64,000 bases of DNA from Candidatus Obscuribacterales bacterium (GCA_021732085.1 JAKFVQ010000003.1:62001-126000), one strand, 5' to 3'. Positions 9,172-18,532 are shown, counted from the stretch's first letter. Notes: generated by a model not told the origin, from the sequence alone. Translations and numbers: made by a program.

Positions 9172-9633
9172 ATGATTAGAAAGTCACAGAAAAATATTTT
9201 GGCGGCGACGGTTATTGCGATGACGGTCGCCGCTTCGTTTCAGGTTACTTTCGCCAAAGCCCAAATCGATTGGGATAAGAAACTAGCCAAAGGCTACGAC
9301 TGGATGCAGCGAAACGACTATGACAAAGCGCTTGCAATGTTCCAAAGCGAATTGGACAAGCATCCAGAGTCTGGTGCAGTGCGCACGGCTGTCGGAATGG
9401 CGTTGAAGAGAAAAGGAAAGTTGGCTGAAGCGAAGGCGTCCTTCCGCAGAGCAACTGAAGTTGAGCCAGGTTATGCCGAAGCTTATTACGAGCTGGGCGC
9501 CATGCTTCAAAATGACAAAGACTACGCGGAAGCTAGAAAAAGTTTTGAGCGATATATGCAGTTGGCGCCTGTGTCCAGCCGCAATTCATCGGTCGAAGAA
9601 CGAATAAAGGATTGCATGCAGAACGGAGGATAA
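9172..9633 (+). CDS. Exported TPR-repeat protein
   Basis: This 153-residue protein has a signal peptide (residues 1-30, basic start then ILAATVIAMTVAASF). About three tetratricopeptide repeats follow, recognisable by the spaced W/L-G-Y-A-P pattern: KGYDWMQRNDYDKALAMFQS, AVGMALKRKGKLAEAKASFR and YYELGAMLQNDKDYAEARKS. TPRs bind partner proteins. Secreted small TPR proteins next to secretion-channel genes often act as assembly chaperones; here that is inferred only from its place after the CsgG-like gene, from which it is separated by a terminator. Confidence 0.75.
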   Translation: MIRKSQKNILAATVIAMTVAASFQVTFAKAQIDWDKKLAKGYDWMQRNDYDKALAMFQSELDKHPESGAVRTAVGMALKRKGKLAEAKASFRRATEVEPGYAEAYYELGAMLQNDKDYAEARKSFERYMQLAPVSSRNSSVEERIKDCMQNGG

Positions 9634-9710
9634 GGGAAGGAGTTTGCGACGAAGACAGCGTCTCAAACGCCGAATAAAAGGTTGTCGGAATCTCGATAGA
9701 GGGTTGGCCT

Positions 9711-10685
9711 GTGGACAAAAAACAATACGCATTATTCGAAGGAAAGTTCGTACCGATTGAAGATGCCAAAATCAGCATCATGACCTCGGCTTTCCTATAC
9801 GGAACCGCCATCTTCGAGGGGCTGCGCGCCTATTGGAGCGAAAAGAATCAGGAAGTTTATATCTTCCGTCTGCGTGAGCACTATGAGCGCATGATGGACA
9901 GCTCCAAGATCATGCACATGCAGATCAAATATTCTGTGGATGAATTGTGCAAGCTGACTGTTGAGTTGGTTCAACGCAATCAACCACGCGGCGATACTTA
10001 TATTCGCCCGACCGCTTATAAAGCAGCTCCCCGCATCGGTCCGAGCTTGGAGAATAACCCGACCGAATTCTGCATGTTCACCGTTCCTTTCGGTGATTAT
10101 TTCCATGGGGCAGACGGATTGCAAGTGCAGATATCTAGCTGGAGGCGTGTAGAAGATAATGCGATTCCGGCACGTGCAAAGATTGTAGGCGCCTACGCCA
10201 ATACTGCACTGGCTAAGACTGACGCGCTGAATGCGGGCTTCGATGAGTGCGTCGTTCTTTCCGAAAACGGACACGTGTCGGAAGGCAGTGCCATGAACGT
10301 TTTCATGGTCAAGAAAGGCCGGCTGATCACGACGCCAACAACAGAGAATATCTTGGAAGGCATCACACGCGGTACCATCATCGAGATGGCAGAAAACGAG
10401 CTCGGCTTAAAGACCGAGTGCCGGCCAATCGATAGAAGCGAACTTTATTGTGCCGACGAAATGTTCTTCTGCGGCACCGGAGCCCAAATTGCTCCGATCC
10501 GTTCAATCGATAAGAGACCAGTCGCTGACGGAAAAGTTGGCCCAATCTCTGCAAAGATTCGCGATCTTTATATATCAATCTGCAGAGGCGAGGTGCCGAA
10601 ATACAACAAGTGGCTCACGCCATGCTACAACCCTGCCGCCTTCGGCAACATGAGCGCCAAGCCCTCCGGCAGCCCACTGGGCTAA
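9711..10685 (+). CDS. ilvE: Branched-chain amino acid aminotransferase
   Basis: This is 324 residues from GTG 9711 and is a class IV PLP-dependent aminotransferase. It has an early SAFLYGTAIFEGLRAYW segment, the PLP-binding lysine in ARAKIVGAYANTALAK and the VVLSENGHVSEGSAMNVFMV motif that follows it. A later ILEGITRGTIIEMA phosphate-binding segment and DEMFFCGTGAQIAPI complete the match to BCAT over full length. It interconverts leucine, isoleucine and valine with their 2-keto acids using 2-oxoglutarate/glutamate. D-amino-acid aminotransferase or ADC lyase are less likely, since the IFEGLRAY and GTGAQ motifs are those of IlvE. Confidence 0.92.
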   Translation: MDKKQYALFEGKFVPIEDAKISIMTSAFLYGTAIFEGLRAYWSEKNQEVYIFRLREHYERMMDSSKIMHMQIKYSVDELCKLTVELVQRNQPRGDTYIRPTAYKAAPRIGPSLENNPTEFCMFTVPFGDYFHGADGLQVQISSWRRVEDNAIPARAKIVGAYANTALAKTDALNAGFDECVVLSENGHVSEGSAMNVFMVKKGRLITTPTTENILEGITRGTIIEMAENELGLKTECRPIDRSELYCADEMFFCGTGAQIAPIRSIDKRPVADGKVGPISAKIRDLYISICRGEVPKYNKWLTPCYNPAAFGNMSAKPSGSPLG

Positions 10686-11037
10686 ACAGAGCCGAGATCG
10701 AATTATTCTAAATTCTTGCGCACTCCCAGCGCCAGCATTCCTGCTGTCCGCTGGGAAAGCGAAATCCTGCCCCTTGTGAATGCAGCATTGCTGGGACCGC
10801 CGCCTTCTGACGCCGCTACCTCTTGAGACCACTGCCCGGCTTCTATTTGCCGCTATGTAGCCCCCGATTCTCATTGCGACTGGACATAAGTTCGATTCCA
10901 GTTCCCCCACCCCCTCTAATTGGGAGCGTTCAGAAGTCGAAGCTAAGGGGACGGACAAACTGCGATAATACTTTTGGGACTATTGGTGCCAAAACGCAGA
11001 ATCTGCGCAGAGCCTATGAGTATCTAACGACGAGGTT
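10686..11037. other. Intergenic stretch without a recognised gene
   Basis: This is 352 bases between ilvE and a secreted protein gene. A minus-strand open frame crosses it but overlaps the end of ilvE and has no family features, so I do not call it. A hairpin (GACTGGA ... TCCAGTT, about 10877-10903) carries a GTTCGATT loop sequence but has no tRNA cloverleaf around it. I see no other signal. Confidence 0.5.
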
Positions 11038-11040
11038 GTG

Positions 11041-11619
11041 ATGAAAGAAGCAAAGACTATACTCAAATTCCCGCTAACATTTGCTCTGCTGTTGGGCGGC
11101 GCCGGTGGGGTCTTTGCACAAAACGCGCAAGATGATTGGCTCCGGCTTGATGAGGGGGCTCAGGCGAAGTCCGCTAAAACATCCAAAGCAAAGACCAGCA
11201 AGATAGATTACCCGAGCGGGGCTCCGTCGGTTTTGACCGATCCGGCAAGTCGCCCGGGCGCTCAAACTGTTGAACCCAGCAGTACCATGACCGTCCCAAA
11301 CTGGAACCCACCGGCGGCAACTCCCCAGCGAAATGAAGTCTTCATCGCGCCTGGTGCCGTTGATCGCCTCGGTGGCCTATATGGACTACGCGGCGGACCT
11401 GGTCGTGGATTCGCACCAGGATTTGCCGGACCCACTGTAATCCAGACCGGGCCAAGTCCTTCATCTGGTAACTACTATCAACCGTCAACGCCAAGCGGCT
11501 CGGGTTCAGGCTCCTATTACTCATCCGGAGCGCCTTGGCAAACACCCGTGATCAATAATTCCACTCCAAAGGACTATTGGGGACCTGATGGCAACCCGTT
11601 CCAGAAGAAGAGCAAGTAG
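11041..11619 (+). CDS. Exported Gly/Ser/Pro-rich protein, unknown function
   Basis: This is about 192 residues from ATG 11041, with a GTG immediately before it as an alternative. A Sec signal peptide (FPLTFALLLGGAGGVFAQ) is followed by a low-complexity mature region rich in Ser, Thr, Pro and Gly. That region includes a RLGGLYGLRGGPGRGF stretch and an S-G-S-G-S-Y-Y-S segment. It is probably unstructured outside the cell or in the envelope. No conserved domain was recognised. Confidence 0.6.
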   Translation: MKEAKTILKFPLTFALLLGGAGGVFAQNAQDDWLRLDEGAQAKSAKTSKAKTSKIDYPSGAPSVLTDPASRPGAQTVEPSSTMTVPNWNPPAATPQRNEVFIAPGAVDRLGGLYGLRGGPGRGFAPGFAGPTVIQTGPSPSSGNYYQPSTPSGSGSGSYYSSGAPWQTPVINNSTPKDYWGPDGNPFQKKSK

Positions 11620-11798
11620 GAGCTAACCTGCCTCTTAATCTGCAAGTCTTAGCTCGAACTTAGCTTTCTGCGTAAATTGATGATGCGAAGACAAGAACGA
11701 GCCTAGGAGAACTAATCATTGAAATGTATAATCTTCATTAAATTGCGGTCTTAAAAACCTGGTTGTGCGCTTTGAAGGATTAATTCTCCTTCGAGCAC

Positions 11799-14441
11799 AT
11801 GCGGCGAAATCGTCGTCAGTACTCGTTTTTAGACCTTAGTGGATGGCTTATGACTGAATCATCGCGACCAAGCAGCAGGAAGAAGAAGGGCGGAGAGAAT
11901 CCCGCTCCCAAGCCTGTGCGTCAAGATGTGGAGAGTCAAGTCGAAAATGTTGTCATTGCAAGTCCGGAACTCAAGGATTCTTCCGAGCCAGGAAAAAATG
12001 GCAGCAAGCCTCAGGAGCTGCCCAAACCTGCTGACACCAACATGCAAAAGCCCGACGACAAGAACGGCAAGCTGACCCCAAGCTCAAAAGATGCCTCTGG
12101 AAAAGCATCGTCTCCCGTGCCTACAAGCAAAGAGCTGCCTCCAATCCCATTGCCTCCGCATCCCTATAGCATGGAAGAGATCGGCAAGCCGCTCAATGCC
12201 GTGCTCGAGAAGTACGAGCGCAGCCAGGATGATAAAGCTAAGATCCGCAAAGCATACGAGTTTGCCTTCAAGAGCCACCATGGACAGGTCCGTAAGTCCG
12301 ACGAACCATACATTATTCATCCAGTTGAAGTAGCTATTTCACTGGCGCACTTAAACGCCGATGCCGACACTATTTGCTCCGGCTTACTTCATGACGTTAT
12401 CGAAGACTGTGAGGTCAAGCCCGCGGAAATCGAAGGTCGCTTCGGAGTTGATGTCAGGAAAATTGTCGAAGGTGTCACAAAACTAGGCAAATTCAGTTTC
12501 AGCTCTAAGGAAGAGCGTCAGGCCGAAAATTTCCGCAAGTTGCTCGTAGCTATTGCCGAAGATGTTCGTGTCGTATTGGTGAAGCTTGCCGATCGACGTC
12601 ACAATATGTTGACGCTCGATCATATGAAGCCGTCCAAACAAGCGGAAATTGCTCAGGAAACTCTGGAAATTTATGCGCCTTTAGCAAATCGTTTCGGTTT
12701 GGGGCGGGTGAAATGGGAGCTCGAAGACCTCAGCCTCAAATACTTGCACCCCGATGAGTACGCTAGCATCGAGGCTTTGGTGGCAGCTAGTGCGACCGAC
12801 CGGGAAGGATACGTCAATGAGATCGTCGACAAGCTCAAGACCGAGCTCGTCAAAGCGAAGAACATCACCGGCGCAGAAGTTTACGGCAGACCGAAGCATC
12901 TTTTTGGTATTTGGAAGAAGATGCGAAAGCAAAACAAAGAGTTCGAAGAGCTCTACGATGTGTTTGCTATTCGAGTTATTATCGAAAGCGAAACCGACAA
13001 AAATTATTGCGAGCTGCCAGGGGACCCCGATACGCAGAAGTGCTACGAGGTCATGGGACTCGTGCATAACCTGTTCCGTCCAATTCCTGGACGCTTTAAA
13101 GACTATATCGCCATGCCTAAGCCAAACGGCTATCAGTCGTTACACACTGCGGTAATGGGCGCTAACGGTAGACCTGTTGAAATTCAAATTCGCACTCGGC
13201 GCATGCACCACGTAGCTGAATATGGTATCGCTGCGCACTGGAAGTACAAAGAATCGGGTTCCGTCTCCGCCGACTCCCAGGCTGATAAGAAACTTGCCTG
13301 GTTGCGTCAGCTGATTGACTGGCAGCAAGATCTCAAAGATGCCCGCGAATATATGGACACGGTAAAGATGGACCTCTTTGCCGATGAGGTTTTTGTCTTC
13401 AGTCCGCGTGGCGATGTGTTCGATTTGCCAAAGGGGTCGACACCAATCGATTTTGCCTATCGCGTCCATACTGAGGTCGGAAACCACGTGACTGGTGCTC
13501 GCATCAATGAACGCATGGTACCGTTGGCGACACCAATGCGCAACGGCGACATTGTGGAAATTATTACAAGCAAGAGTGCCCATCCACGTATGGATTGGCT
13601 CAATATTGCTGTCACGCACAGTGCAAAAAGCAGAATCCGCCAATGGTTCAAGAAGCACCACAGAGAAGAGCACATTCAGCAAGGCAGGCAGATGCTGGAA
13701 GCTGAACTTGGCAGAGCTAACTTTGAAGACTTGCTTAAGTCTGAGAAAATGAGAGAAATTGGTCGCCGGCTCAACTGCAATGAACCGGAAGATATTTTGG
13801 CCGCTCTTGGTTACGGCGATTTATCTATATCCCAAGTTGTTAATCGTATTCGCGAACAAGAACAGCAAGACAAAGCCAAAAATAAAGAATTACTTCCACA
13901 AGCCGACCTACCAAGCAAGCCAAACAAGAGCAATGTTTCAAGTCTCAGCGGTTTGATGCACCATCTTGCACTTTGCTGCAATCCGGTGCCTGGTGAAAAC
14001 ATCGCCGGAGTTGTCACTAGTGGCAATGGCATAACGGTGCATCGCCAGGATTGCGAGAACCTCTCTAAAGTTGAGAAGGGTCGCCAAATGGAGTTAACCT
14101 GGTCTGATAATGAGGAGACCAAGTATCCTGCCTATCTGGTTGTCGAATGCATTGATAGAGTCGGTATCGCCCGTGATATCTTGCAAAAAATATCCGACAA
14201 TAAGATCAACTTGAGTGATTTGCGAGTTGAAACGCATCCACAAAAGAAAACCGCTACTATCCACTTGATGCTGGAGATTCGCGACATTGCACAGTTGCAG
14301 CACATCTCGACAAGTGTCGGGCAAATTGCCGACGTTTTGCACGTTCAAAGACGCAAGAAAAGTGGCGTAAAAGGCACAAAACCGAACGTAGCTGATCTAA
14401 AATCAAATAGCCGATCCCGAATAGCAAAGTCAGGCGAATGA
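11799..14441 (+). CDS. Bifunctional (p)ppGpp synthetase/hydrolase, RelA/SpoT family
   Basis: This is 880 residues from ATG 11799; ATG 11850 is an alternative, and the first 130 residues are a polar, disordered extension absent from most homologues. Domains in order: HD hydrolase (HGQVRKSDEPYIIHP ... SGLLHDVIEDC, metal ligands intact), nucleotidyltransferase synthetase (YDVFAIRVI ... PKPNGYQSLHTAV, E-x-Q-I-R-T), TGS (FVFSPRGDVFDLPKGSTPIDFAY), zinc-finger/helical region (LALCCNPVPGENI) and a C-terminal ACT domain. The synthetase carries RFKD, the charge pattern of bifunctional Rel/SpoT enzymes. Both activities are therefore predicted. It makes and degrades the stringent-response alarmone in the cytoplasm. 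Its stop codon overlaps the start of rdgB (ATGA). Confidence 0.93.
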   Translation: MRRNRRQYSFLDLSGWLMTESSRPSSRKKKGGENPAPKPVRQDVESQVENVVIASPELKDSSEPGKNGSKPQELPKPADTNMQKPDDKNGKLTPSSKDASGKASSPVPTSKELPPIPLPPHPYSMEEIGKPLNAVLEKYERSQDDKAKIRKAYEFAFKSHHGQVRKSDEPYIIHPVEVAISLAHLNADADTICSGLLHDVIEDCEVKPAEIEGRFGVDVRKIVEGVTKLGKFSFSSKEERQAENFRKLLVAIAEDVRVVLVKLADRRHNMLTLDHMKPSKQAEIAQETLEIYAPLANRFGLGRVKWELEDLSLKYLHPDEYASIEALVAASATDREGYVNEIVDKLKTELVKAKNITGAEVYGRPKHLFGIWKKMRKQNKEFEELYDVFAIRVIIESETDKNYCELPGDPDTQKCYEVMGLVHNLFRPIPGRFKDYIAMPKPNGYQSLHTAVMGANGRPVEIQIRTRRMHHVAEYGIAAHWKYKESGSVSADSQADKKLAWLRQLIDWQQDLKDAREYMDTVKMDLFADEVFVFSPRGDVFDLPKGSTPIDFAYRVHTEVGNHVTGARINERMVPLATPMRNGDIVEIITSKSAHPRMDWLNIAVTHSAKSRIRQWFKKHHREEHIQQGRQMLEAELGRANFEDLLKSEKMREIGRRLNCNEPEDILAALGYGDLSISQVVNRIREQEQQDKAKNKELLPQADLPSKPNKSNVSSLSGLMHHLALCCNPVPGENIAGVVTSGNGITVHRQDCENLSKVEKGRQMELTWSDNEETKYPAYLVVECIDRVGIARDILQKISDNKINLSDLRVETHPQKKTATIHLMLEIRDIAQLQHISTSVGQIADVLHVQRRKKSGVKGTKPNVADLKSNSRSRIAKSGE

Positions 14442-15037
14442 AATTAGTAATTGCAACGAAGAACCCCGGAAAGCTGCGTGAGTTTCAGTCTCTCGCCGAA
14501 GGTGATGAATGGCTGAAGTTAGAGCTGGCACCTGATAGTTTCGGTCCGGCCGAGACAGGCGCTACCTTCTTCGAGAATGCCAAGATCAAGGCAATTGTCG
14601 CTGCACAGATGACTGGAATTCCAGCTGTAGCAGATGACTCTGGTCTGGTAATCGAGGCGCTCAAAGGTCGTCCTGGAATTCAATCAGCGCGTTATTGCGA
14701 AGGCACTGATGCTGATCGTCGAAACAAAGTTCTGCAAGAAATGGAGAAGGTGCCGGACGATCAAAGGCACGCTGCTTTCTTCTGCGCAATGGTGATAGCG
14801 CTGCCAGATGGACGCGTCGCCTTCAGCACAATTCGCTGCTGGGAAGGCATGATAGGCACGAAAGAGAAGGGCGAAAATGGTTTTGGCTATGATCCTATAT
14901 TCTACTTGCCGAAACGAAATATGAGCGCTGCTGAGCTTGATTTGGAAGAGAAGAATCGCATATCTCATCGAGCCCAGGCATGGCAGCAAGTGATGAAGTT
15001 TTTGCGTTCAAATCCGCAATTGAACGGATCGAACTGA
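14438..15037 (+). CDS. rdgB: XTP/dITP diphosphatase (non-canonical purine NTP pyrophosphatase)
   Basis: This is 199 residues, the usual family length. Conserved motifs are the N-terminal VIATKNPGKLREF, AVADDSGLVIEAL with its metal-binding acidic pair, the GRPGIQSARYC loop, GFGYDPIFY, and the closing SHRAQAW. Ham1/RdgB enzymes hydrolyse ITP, dITP and XTP to the monophosphates and so keep deaminated purines out of DNA and RNA. The start codon overlaps the relA/spoT stop, so translation is probably coupled. Both gene products act on purine nucleotides. Confidence 0.95.
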   Translation: MKLVIATKNPGKLREFQSLAEGDEWLKLELAPDSFGPAETGATFFENAKIKAIVAAQMTGIPAVADDSGLVIEALKGRPGIQSARYCEGTDADRRNKVLQEMEKVPDDQRHAAFFCAMVIALPDGRVAFSTIRCWEGMIGTKEKGENGFGYDPIFYLPKRNMSAAELDLEEKNRISHRAQAWQQVMKFLRSNPQLNGSN

Positions 15038-15080
15038 AGCCCTCTTTTCGTTGATATCAGATTGACTTCTTTTACGGAGC

Positions 15081-15100
15081 AATGTCCGCTAGCGGACATT
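15081..15100. repeat. Perfect 20-bp palindrome (candidate operator)
   Basis: AATGTCCGCT is followed directly by its exact reverse complement. It lies 44 bases after rdgB and about 30 bases before a terminator hairpin, with no T-run of its own. It could be a dimer-binding operator or a short cruciform. The neighbouring XRE regulator gene makes an operator plausible, but its position beyond the 3' end of both genes is odd. Confidence 0.6.
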
Positions 15101-15127
15101 GATACTTTCGCGAAACGTTGATGCTAA

Positions 15128-15170
15128 AACAAAGAACACACCCTTCCCGGATGTGTTCTTTGTTAATTGG
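15128..15170. terminator. Bidirectional terminator between rdgB and the XRE regulator gene
   Basis: A 13-bp perfect stem (AACAAAGAACACA paired with TGTGTTCTTTGTT) with an 11-base loop is flanked by A-rich and T-rich sequence. It lies between convergent genes and can serve both. Confidence 0.75.
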
Positions 15171-15180
15171 TAAGTGAATA

Positions 15181-15474
15181 CTAATTTCCGCCGTTCTGTT
15201 CGCTGTAGCACAGCTCAGGGCAATTAGCTTCTGCCATTTTGATCAATTTTGATGCTGATATTTCCAAAGCAACTGCCAATCGGCTGAGTGTTTTGAGCGT
15301 AGGATTTCGGGCCCCACGTTCAATATCACTTATATAGGTTCTATGCAACCCTGCTCTTTGAGCGAGCTCTTCTTGCGAAATTCCTAGTTGTCCCCGACGC
15401 TTGTGAACTGCATCACATACCGCAGCCAAAAATGGATCTGGCTTTCCCTTTTCCTTCAACTTACAATCTCCCAC
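15181..15474 (-). CDS. XRE-family helix-turn-helix transcriptional regulator
   Basis: This is 97 residues from GTG 15474. A single lambda-repressor-like HTH domain spans about residues 18-80: helix 2 ISQEELAQRAGLH, recognition helix region RTYISDIERGARNPTLKTL, and a closing LARLAVAL-like helix. There is no sensor domain, so it probably acts as a small DNA-binding dimer. A short Cys-containing tail follows (CPELCYSEQN). The target is unknown; the large repeat protein gene upstream on the same strand and the nearby 20-bp palindrome are candidates. Confidence 0.88.
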   Translation of the reverse strand: MGDCKLKEKGKPDPFLAAVCDAVHKRRGQLGISQEELAQRAGLHRTYISDIERGARNPTLKTLSRLAVALEISASKLIKMAEANCPELCYSEQNGGN

Positions 15475-15751
15475 CCACGGAATTTGGACTCCATCGACAT
15501 TTGTAGCGAAAATTGCGAATCGCAGTCAACAGACTTGGAGTGACCAGACTTTGTGCGCCTTCGAAAATTATTGCTGCGCAAGGGTTCTTGGTCTTCGCAT
15601 CAATATAGTATATTGTTGTCCTATTTAAGATACCAATTTTCTTCTTCTAATTGAACTCGTGCAGATGCGCTTTCTGTCTAGCTTGAGCTAGGACACATGA
15701 GTTGAGATAGATCTATTTTGATTTTCGATTTTGATGTAGGCGAATCAGGTC

Positions 15752-18532
15752 TTATTTCTTCGGATGCATCTTCTTCGGATCGGTTTTCACAGGTGCTGCA
15801 GACATCTTCCGATTGCTGAGGGTATTTACTCGCGATTTGATGCGCTCCAGATCAAGAACCAAGTTGATCGCTTCAGCGTAACTAAGCGATTCTTCTGAGA
15901 TTCTGAAGGCTGCCTCAGCCAGAGCAACTCGCTCTAATTCGGACTTCAGTGAATGAGCATCTTCCGGACTCAAAGTGCCTTTGTTTTGATTCTCGGTAAT
16001 CAGCTTGTCGAGTTCTGACTGACGTGCATCTATGTCAGGTAGGGGATTTTTCACCGCAGCTATTCGTTGTTCGATTCTAGAATTCAATCGATCCAGGTCC
16101 AGGCTGATTACGATTGATTCCTGATAGCTCATACCGCCGCCGCTTCTGCGCTTTTGGTGCGCACTCATTACGATCTCGTCAAGAAGAGATTTTAGATCCT
16201 GAGCCTCTTTTACCGGCAGTTTTCCTGATGCCAGTACTGCTCCCAGCCGTTGTTCTGCTTGCAATCTTTGTTCGTCAACCGACGGTGTCATCAGCGGTAC
16301 GACCCGCATTTGTCTTTCGGTAGCTGCATTGAGTCGTTGAAAACCATAAGCAAATGCCAGTCGTTCGCCGTAACTGAGACCGCCATCGTTGGCTCTCCAA
16401 TGGTTGAATGCGTCAACGACATTATCGTAGGAGCTGCGCAGTGTTTCTACCTCAGCAACTGTGAGCAAGCCGTACGAAAAACCTTGACGCAGCTTTTTCT
16501 CTACGTTGCCTTGCAGTGAAACTAGGTCACTTGTCATTACTGCTTGTTCGCGCAATTGGCGGTCGAGGTCCTGCCACTCTCTTTCAAGATTGCCGACAAT
16601 CTCAAGAGCTTTTTCTGCCGTCAGCCCCATGCTATCCGACCGGTATTGTTTTTCGAGCGTCGCCGTTTCGGCAAGGCTTGTTTTTAGCAACATGGCCTCA
16701 GCTGTGTTCAAACGTCCTGAGGATATCCCTTCTTCGATAAGGGCTTCGATTTGACCACGTCTGTTATCCACGCCCGGAAAAAATGGTGCATGTCCATGCA
16801 TCTCTTCTTCCATGTTGGTGGAAAGCCGCTCCAGTTCAAATGCGATGTTAAATATCTCTCTATTGCTCAGGCTGTTATCACTGATTTTATGCCGTTCTTT
16901 TAAGCTATTGATTTCGCCAAGATTCAAAACCGCCGACCGCGCTTCGCCGCTGCTGATGTCACCGGCCATGGTGGCTTCGGCGATGCGGTTGTTAATAGCT
17001 TTTGTAAGTGCATCGATTTCCGGCACTGCCATATCGCGGTCTTTCATCGTCTTTTCTAAACGAGCGGACAGGCGTTCGATGTCTTCAGCCAGCTCAAGAG
17101 CCTGAGCGCTATTTATACCGCCGGGGGATGATTCTAATTGTTGTTTGCGTGTAGACAGCTTCTGTAAATCATCGCTAATTGATTTTGCTTCTTCTTCAGT
17201 CAGGCGCTTTGCAGCAGCAGCAGCTTTGTCTCGGGCACCAATGTTGGTGAGGATGGCTGTCATACCTGTCCAGACTCGACCAGGGCTATGGAGTTGCCTG
17301 TCCAATCGGCTTTCAAGTCTTGCAAGGTCAAGTTTCAAGGCGGGCAAAACCTCGCTGGTATTAGATGCAGTGCCAGATGCGGCCCGAGCCGCTATTAGTG
17401 CATCCAAATCCTCTTTCAGTTGCATTGTTTCCATCGGTGTCAACTCGCCACCATCAAGTGCCATGCCAAGGCGATGATCAATTTTGGCCAGTCTTGCGTC
17501 GACGCTCATAGGCGGCTCTAAGAGTCGCGCCACTGTGTTGGCGATTTGTTCGGCGCTTACACCAAGGGCGATGAGTGCCTCCCTGTCGGCTCTGCCGCTC
17601 TTTTGCATTTCCTCCTCGGCGGCCTGTAATTCCTTCAGTTGTAAGCGAAACTCAGCTGCCTGAGTTTCGGAAATTTTGCCCGCTTTTACACCTTCTTGAA
17701 TTTTTAGATCCAGGTTAGTTGATGCTTTTGCTATTTCCGGAAGTGTTATCGAACGGTCTCCCATCTGGCGTCGAATTTCTTGAGCCAGATGATCAAAGTC
17801 GATGCTTAGCATCAGCTTGTCAGCGTAGGTTAAGCGTCCGTTTTGCCGACGTAAAGCAGTCTCCAGGGCCAGAATGCGGTTGAATCGCTGCTTGACTGAT
17901 GTCACCTCGGCTGGTGTCAGCCGTCCGTGCTGGGCGGCCAGGTCAATTCGCTTCAATAAGTCTTGTCTTGCAAATTCTAAATCGACCGCAGCAAGATCTC
18001 TATCGCCCATGCTAGCTTCCACTTGCCCACTTAATCTGTCGAGCAAGGAATGAATTTTGATAATTTGCCAATGCGTAAATCGGTCAGGTTCTGCTCTGAA
18101 TTGAGCCTCAATATCGAGTATCGATTCAAACTGCCTCTTGAGATCTCCTCCTTGCTGAGAACTCAAGCGCCCGGAGGAAATAGCATCAAGAATGCGTCTT
18201 TCAACGTTGTTCATTCTCTCATTCAGTTCTGCAAAAGGAGTTTTCTCCACCACCGTTGTGCTTGTCGTTGCCCCCGGGGTTTGAACGGTAGTTGTAGTTG
18301 TTGTCGTTGTCGTTGTGCTTGCTTTGTCTGAAGCGGAGGCGGTCGAGCTGCTTGTGCTGCTGGAGCTGCTTGTCGTTGTGGTCGCCGTATTTGATACCGG
18401 AGCAGGTTTACTACTGTCCTCTGTCTTTGAGGCTGCTTCAGTCTCTGCAGCAGCCGGTGCCGGCAGAATGGCAGGACAAAGGAAAGTTGCCATTAGCCCG
18501 ATGCTAAGAGCTTTCTTGAGCGAACCAATCAT
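15752..18532 (-). CDS. Large exported protein of about ten 80-residue helical repeats
   Basis: This is 926 residues from ATG 18532, with GGAGG 8 bases upstream. A signal peptide (residues 1-29, LMATFLCPAILPAPAAA) is followed by a Ser/Thr-rich linker containing a run of ten Thr. From about residue 100 to the end there are about ten units of roughly 80 residues. Each has a helix, a turn of the type xxGRLTxxEA, a helix LKxxLDxI, a second turn GxLSYxE and a helix xLDLERLxxRLxxxM. Repeats diverge in sequence but keep these positions. The two turns per unit are acidic and reminiscent of EF-hand-like helix-loop-helix units, but no canonical calcium loop (DxDxDG) is present. The family was not recognised. 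An extracellular or cell-surface scaffold is inferred. Confidence 0.75.
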   Translation of the reverse strand: MIGSLKKALSIGLMATFLCPAILPAPAAAETEAASKTEDSSKPAPVSNTATTTTSSSSSTSSSTASASDKASTTTTTTTTTTVQTPGATTSTTVVEKTPFAELNERMNNVERRILDAISSGRLSSQQGGDLKRQFESILDIEAQFRAEPDRFTHWQIIKIHSLLDRLSGQVEASMGDRDLAAVDLEFARQDLLKRIDLAAQHGRLTPAEVTSVKQRFNRILALETALRRQNGRLTYADKLMLSIDFDHLAQEIRRQMGDRSITLPEIAKASTNLDLKIQEGVKAGKISETQAAEFRLQLKELQAAEEEMQKSGRADREALIALGVSAEQIANTVARLLEPPMSVDARLAKIDHRLGMALDGGELTPMETMQLKEDLDALIAARAASGTASNTSEVLPALKLDLARLESRLDRQLHSPGRVWTGMTAILTNIGARDKAAAAAKRLTEEEAKSISDDLQKLSTRKQQLESSPGGINSAQALELAEDIERLSARLEKTMKDRDMAVPEIDALTKAINNRIAEATMAGDISSGEARSAVLNLGEINSLKERHKISDNSLSNREIFNIAFELERLSTNMEEEMHGHAPFFPGVDNRRGQIEALIEEGISSGRLNTAEAMLLKTSLAETATLEKQYRSDSMGLTAEKALEIVGNLEREWQDLDRQLREQAVMTSDLVSLQGNVEKKLRQGFSYGLLTVAEVETLRSSYDNVVDAFNHWRANDGGLSYGERLAFAYGFQRLNAATERQMRVVPLMTPSVDEQRLQAEQRLGAVLASGKLPVKEAQDLKSLLDEIVMSAHQKRRSGGGMSYQESIVISLDLDRLNSRIEQRIAAVKNPLPDIDARQSELDKLITENQNKGTLSPEDAHSLKSELERVALAEAAFRISEESLSYAEAINLVLDLERIKSRVNTLSNRKMSAAPVKTDPKKMHPKK

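Noticed and set aside
10870-10910. tRNA- or tmRNA-like T-loop (GTTCGATT)
   Set aside because: The flanking bases do not form a T stem, and no acceptor or anticodon arm can be built around it.
10575-10958. 127-codon minus-strand ORF after ilvE
   Set aside because: It overlaps the end of ilvE and lacks protein-like features.
15752-18532. Canonical EF-hand calcium sites in the ten-repeat protein
   Set aside because: None of the turns has the D-x-D-x-D-G loop; only the helix-turn-helix layout is similar.
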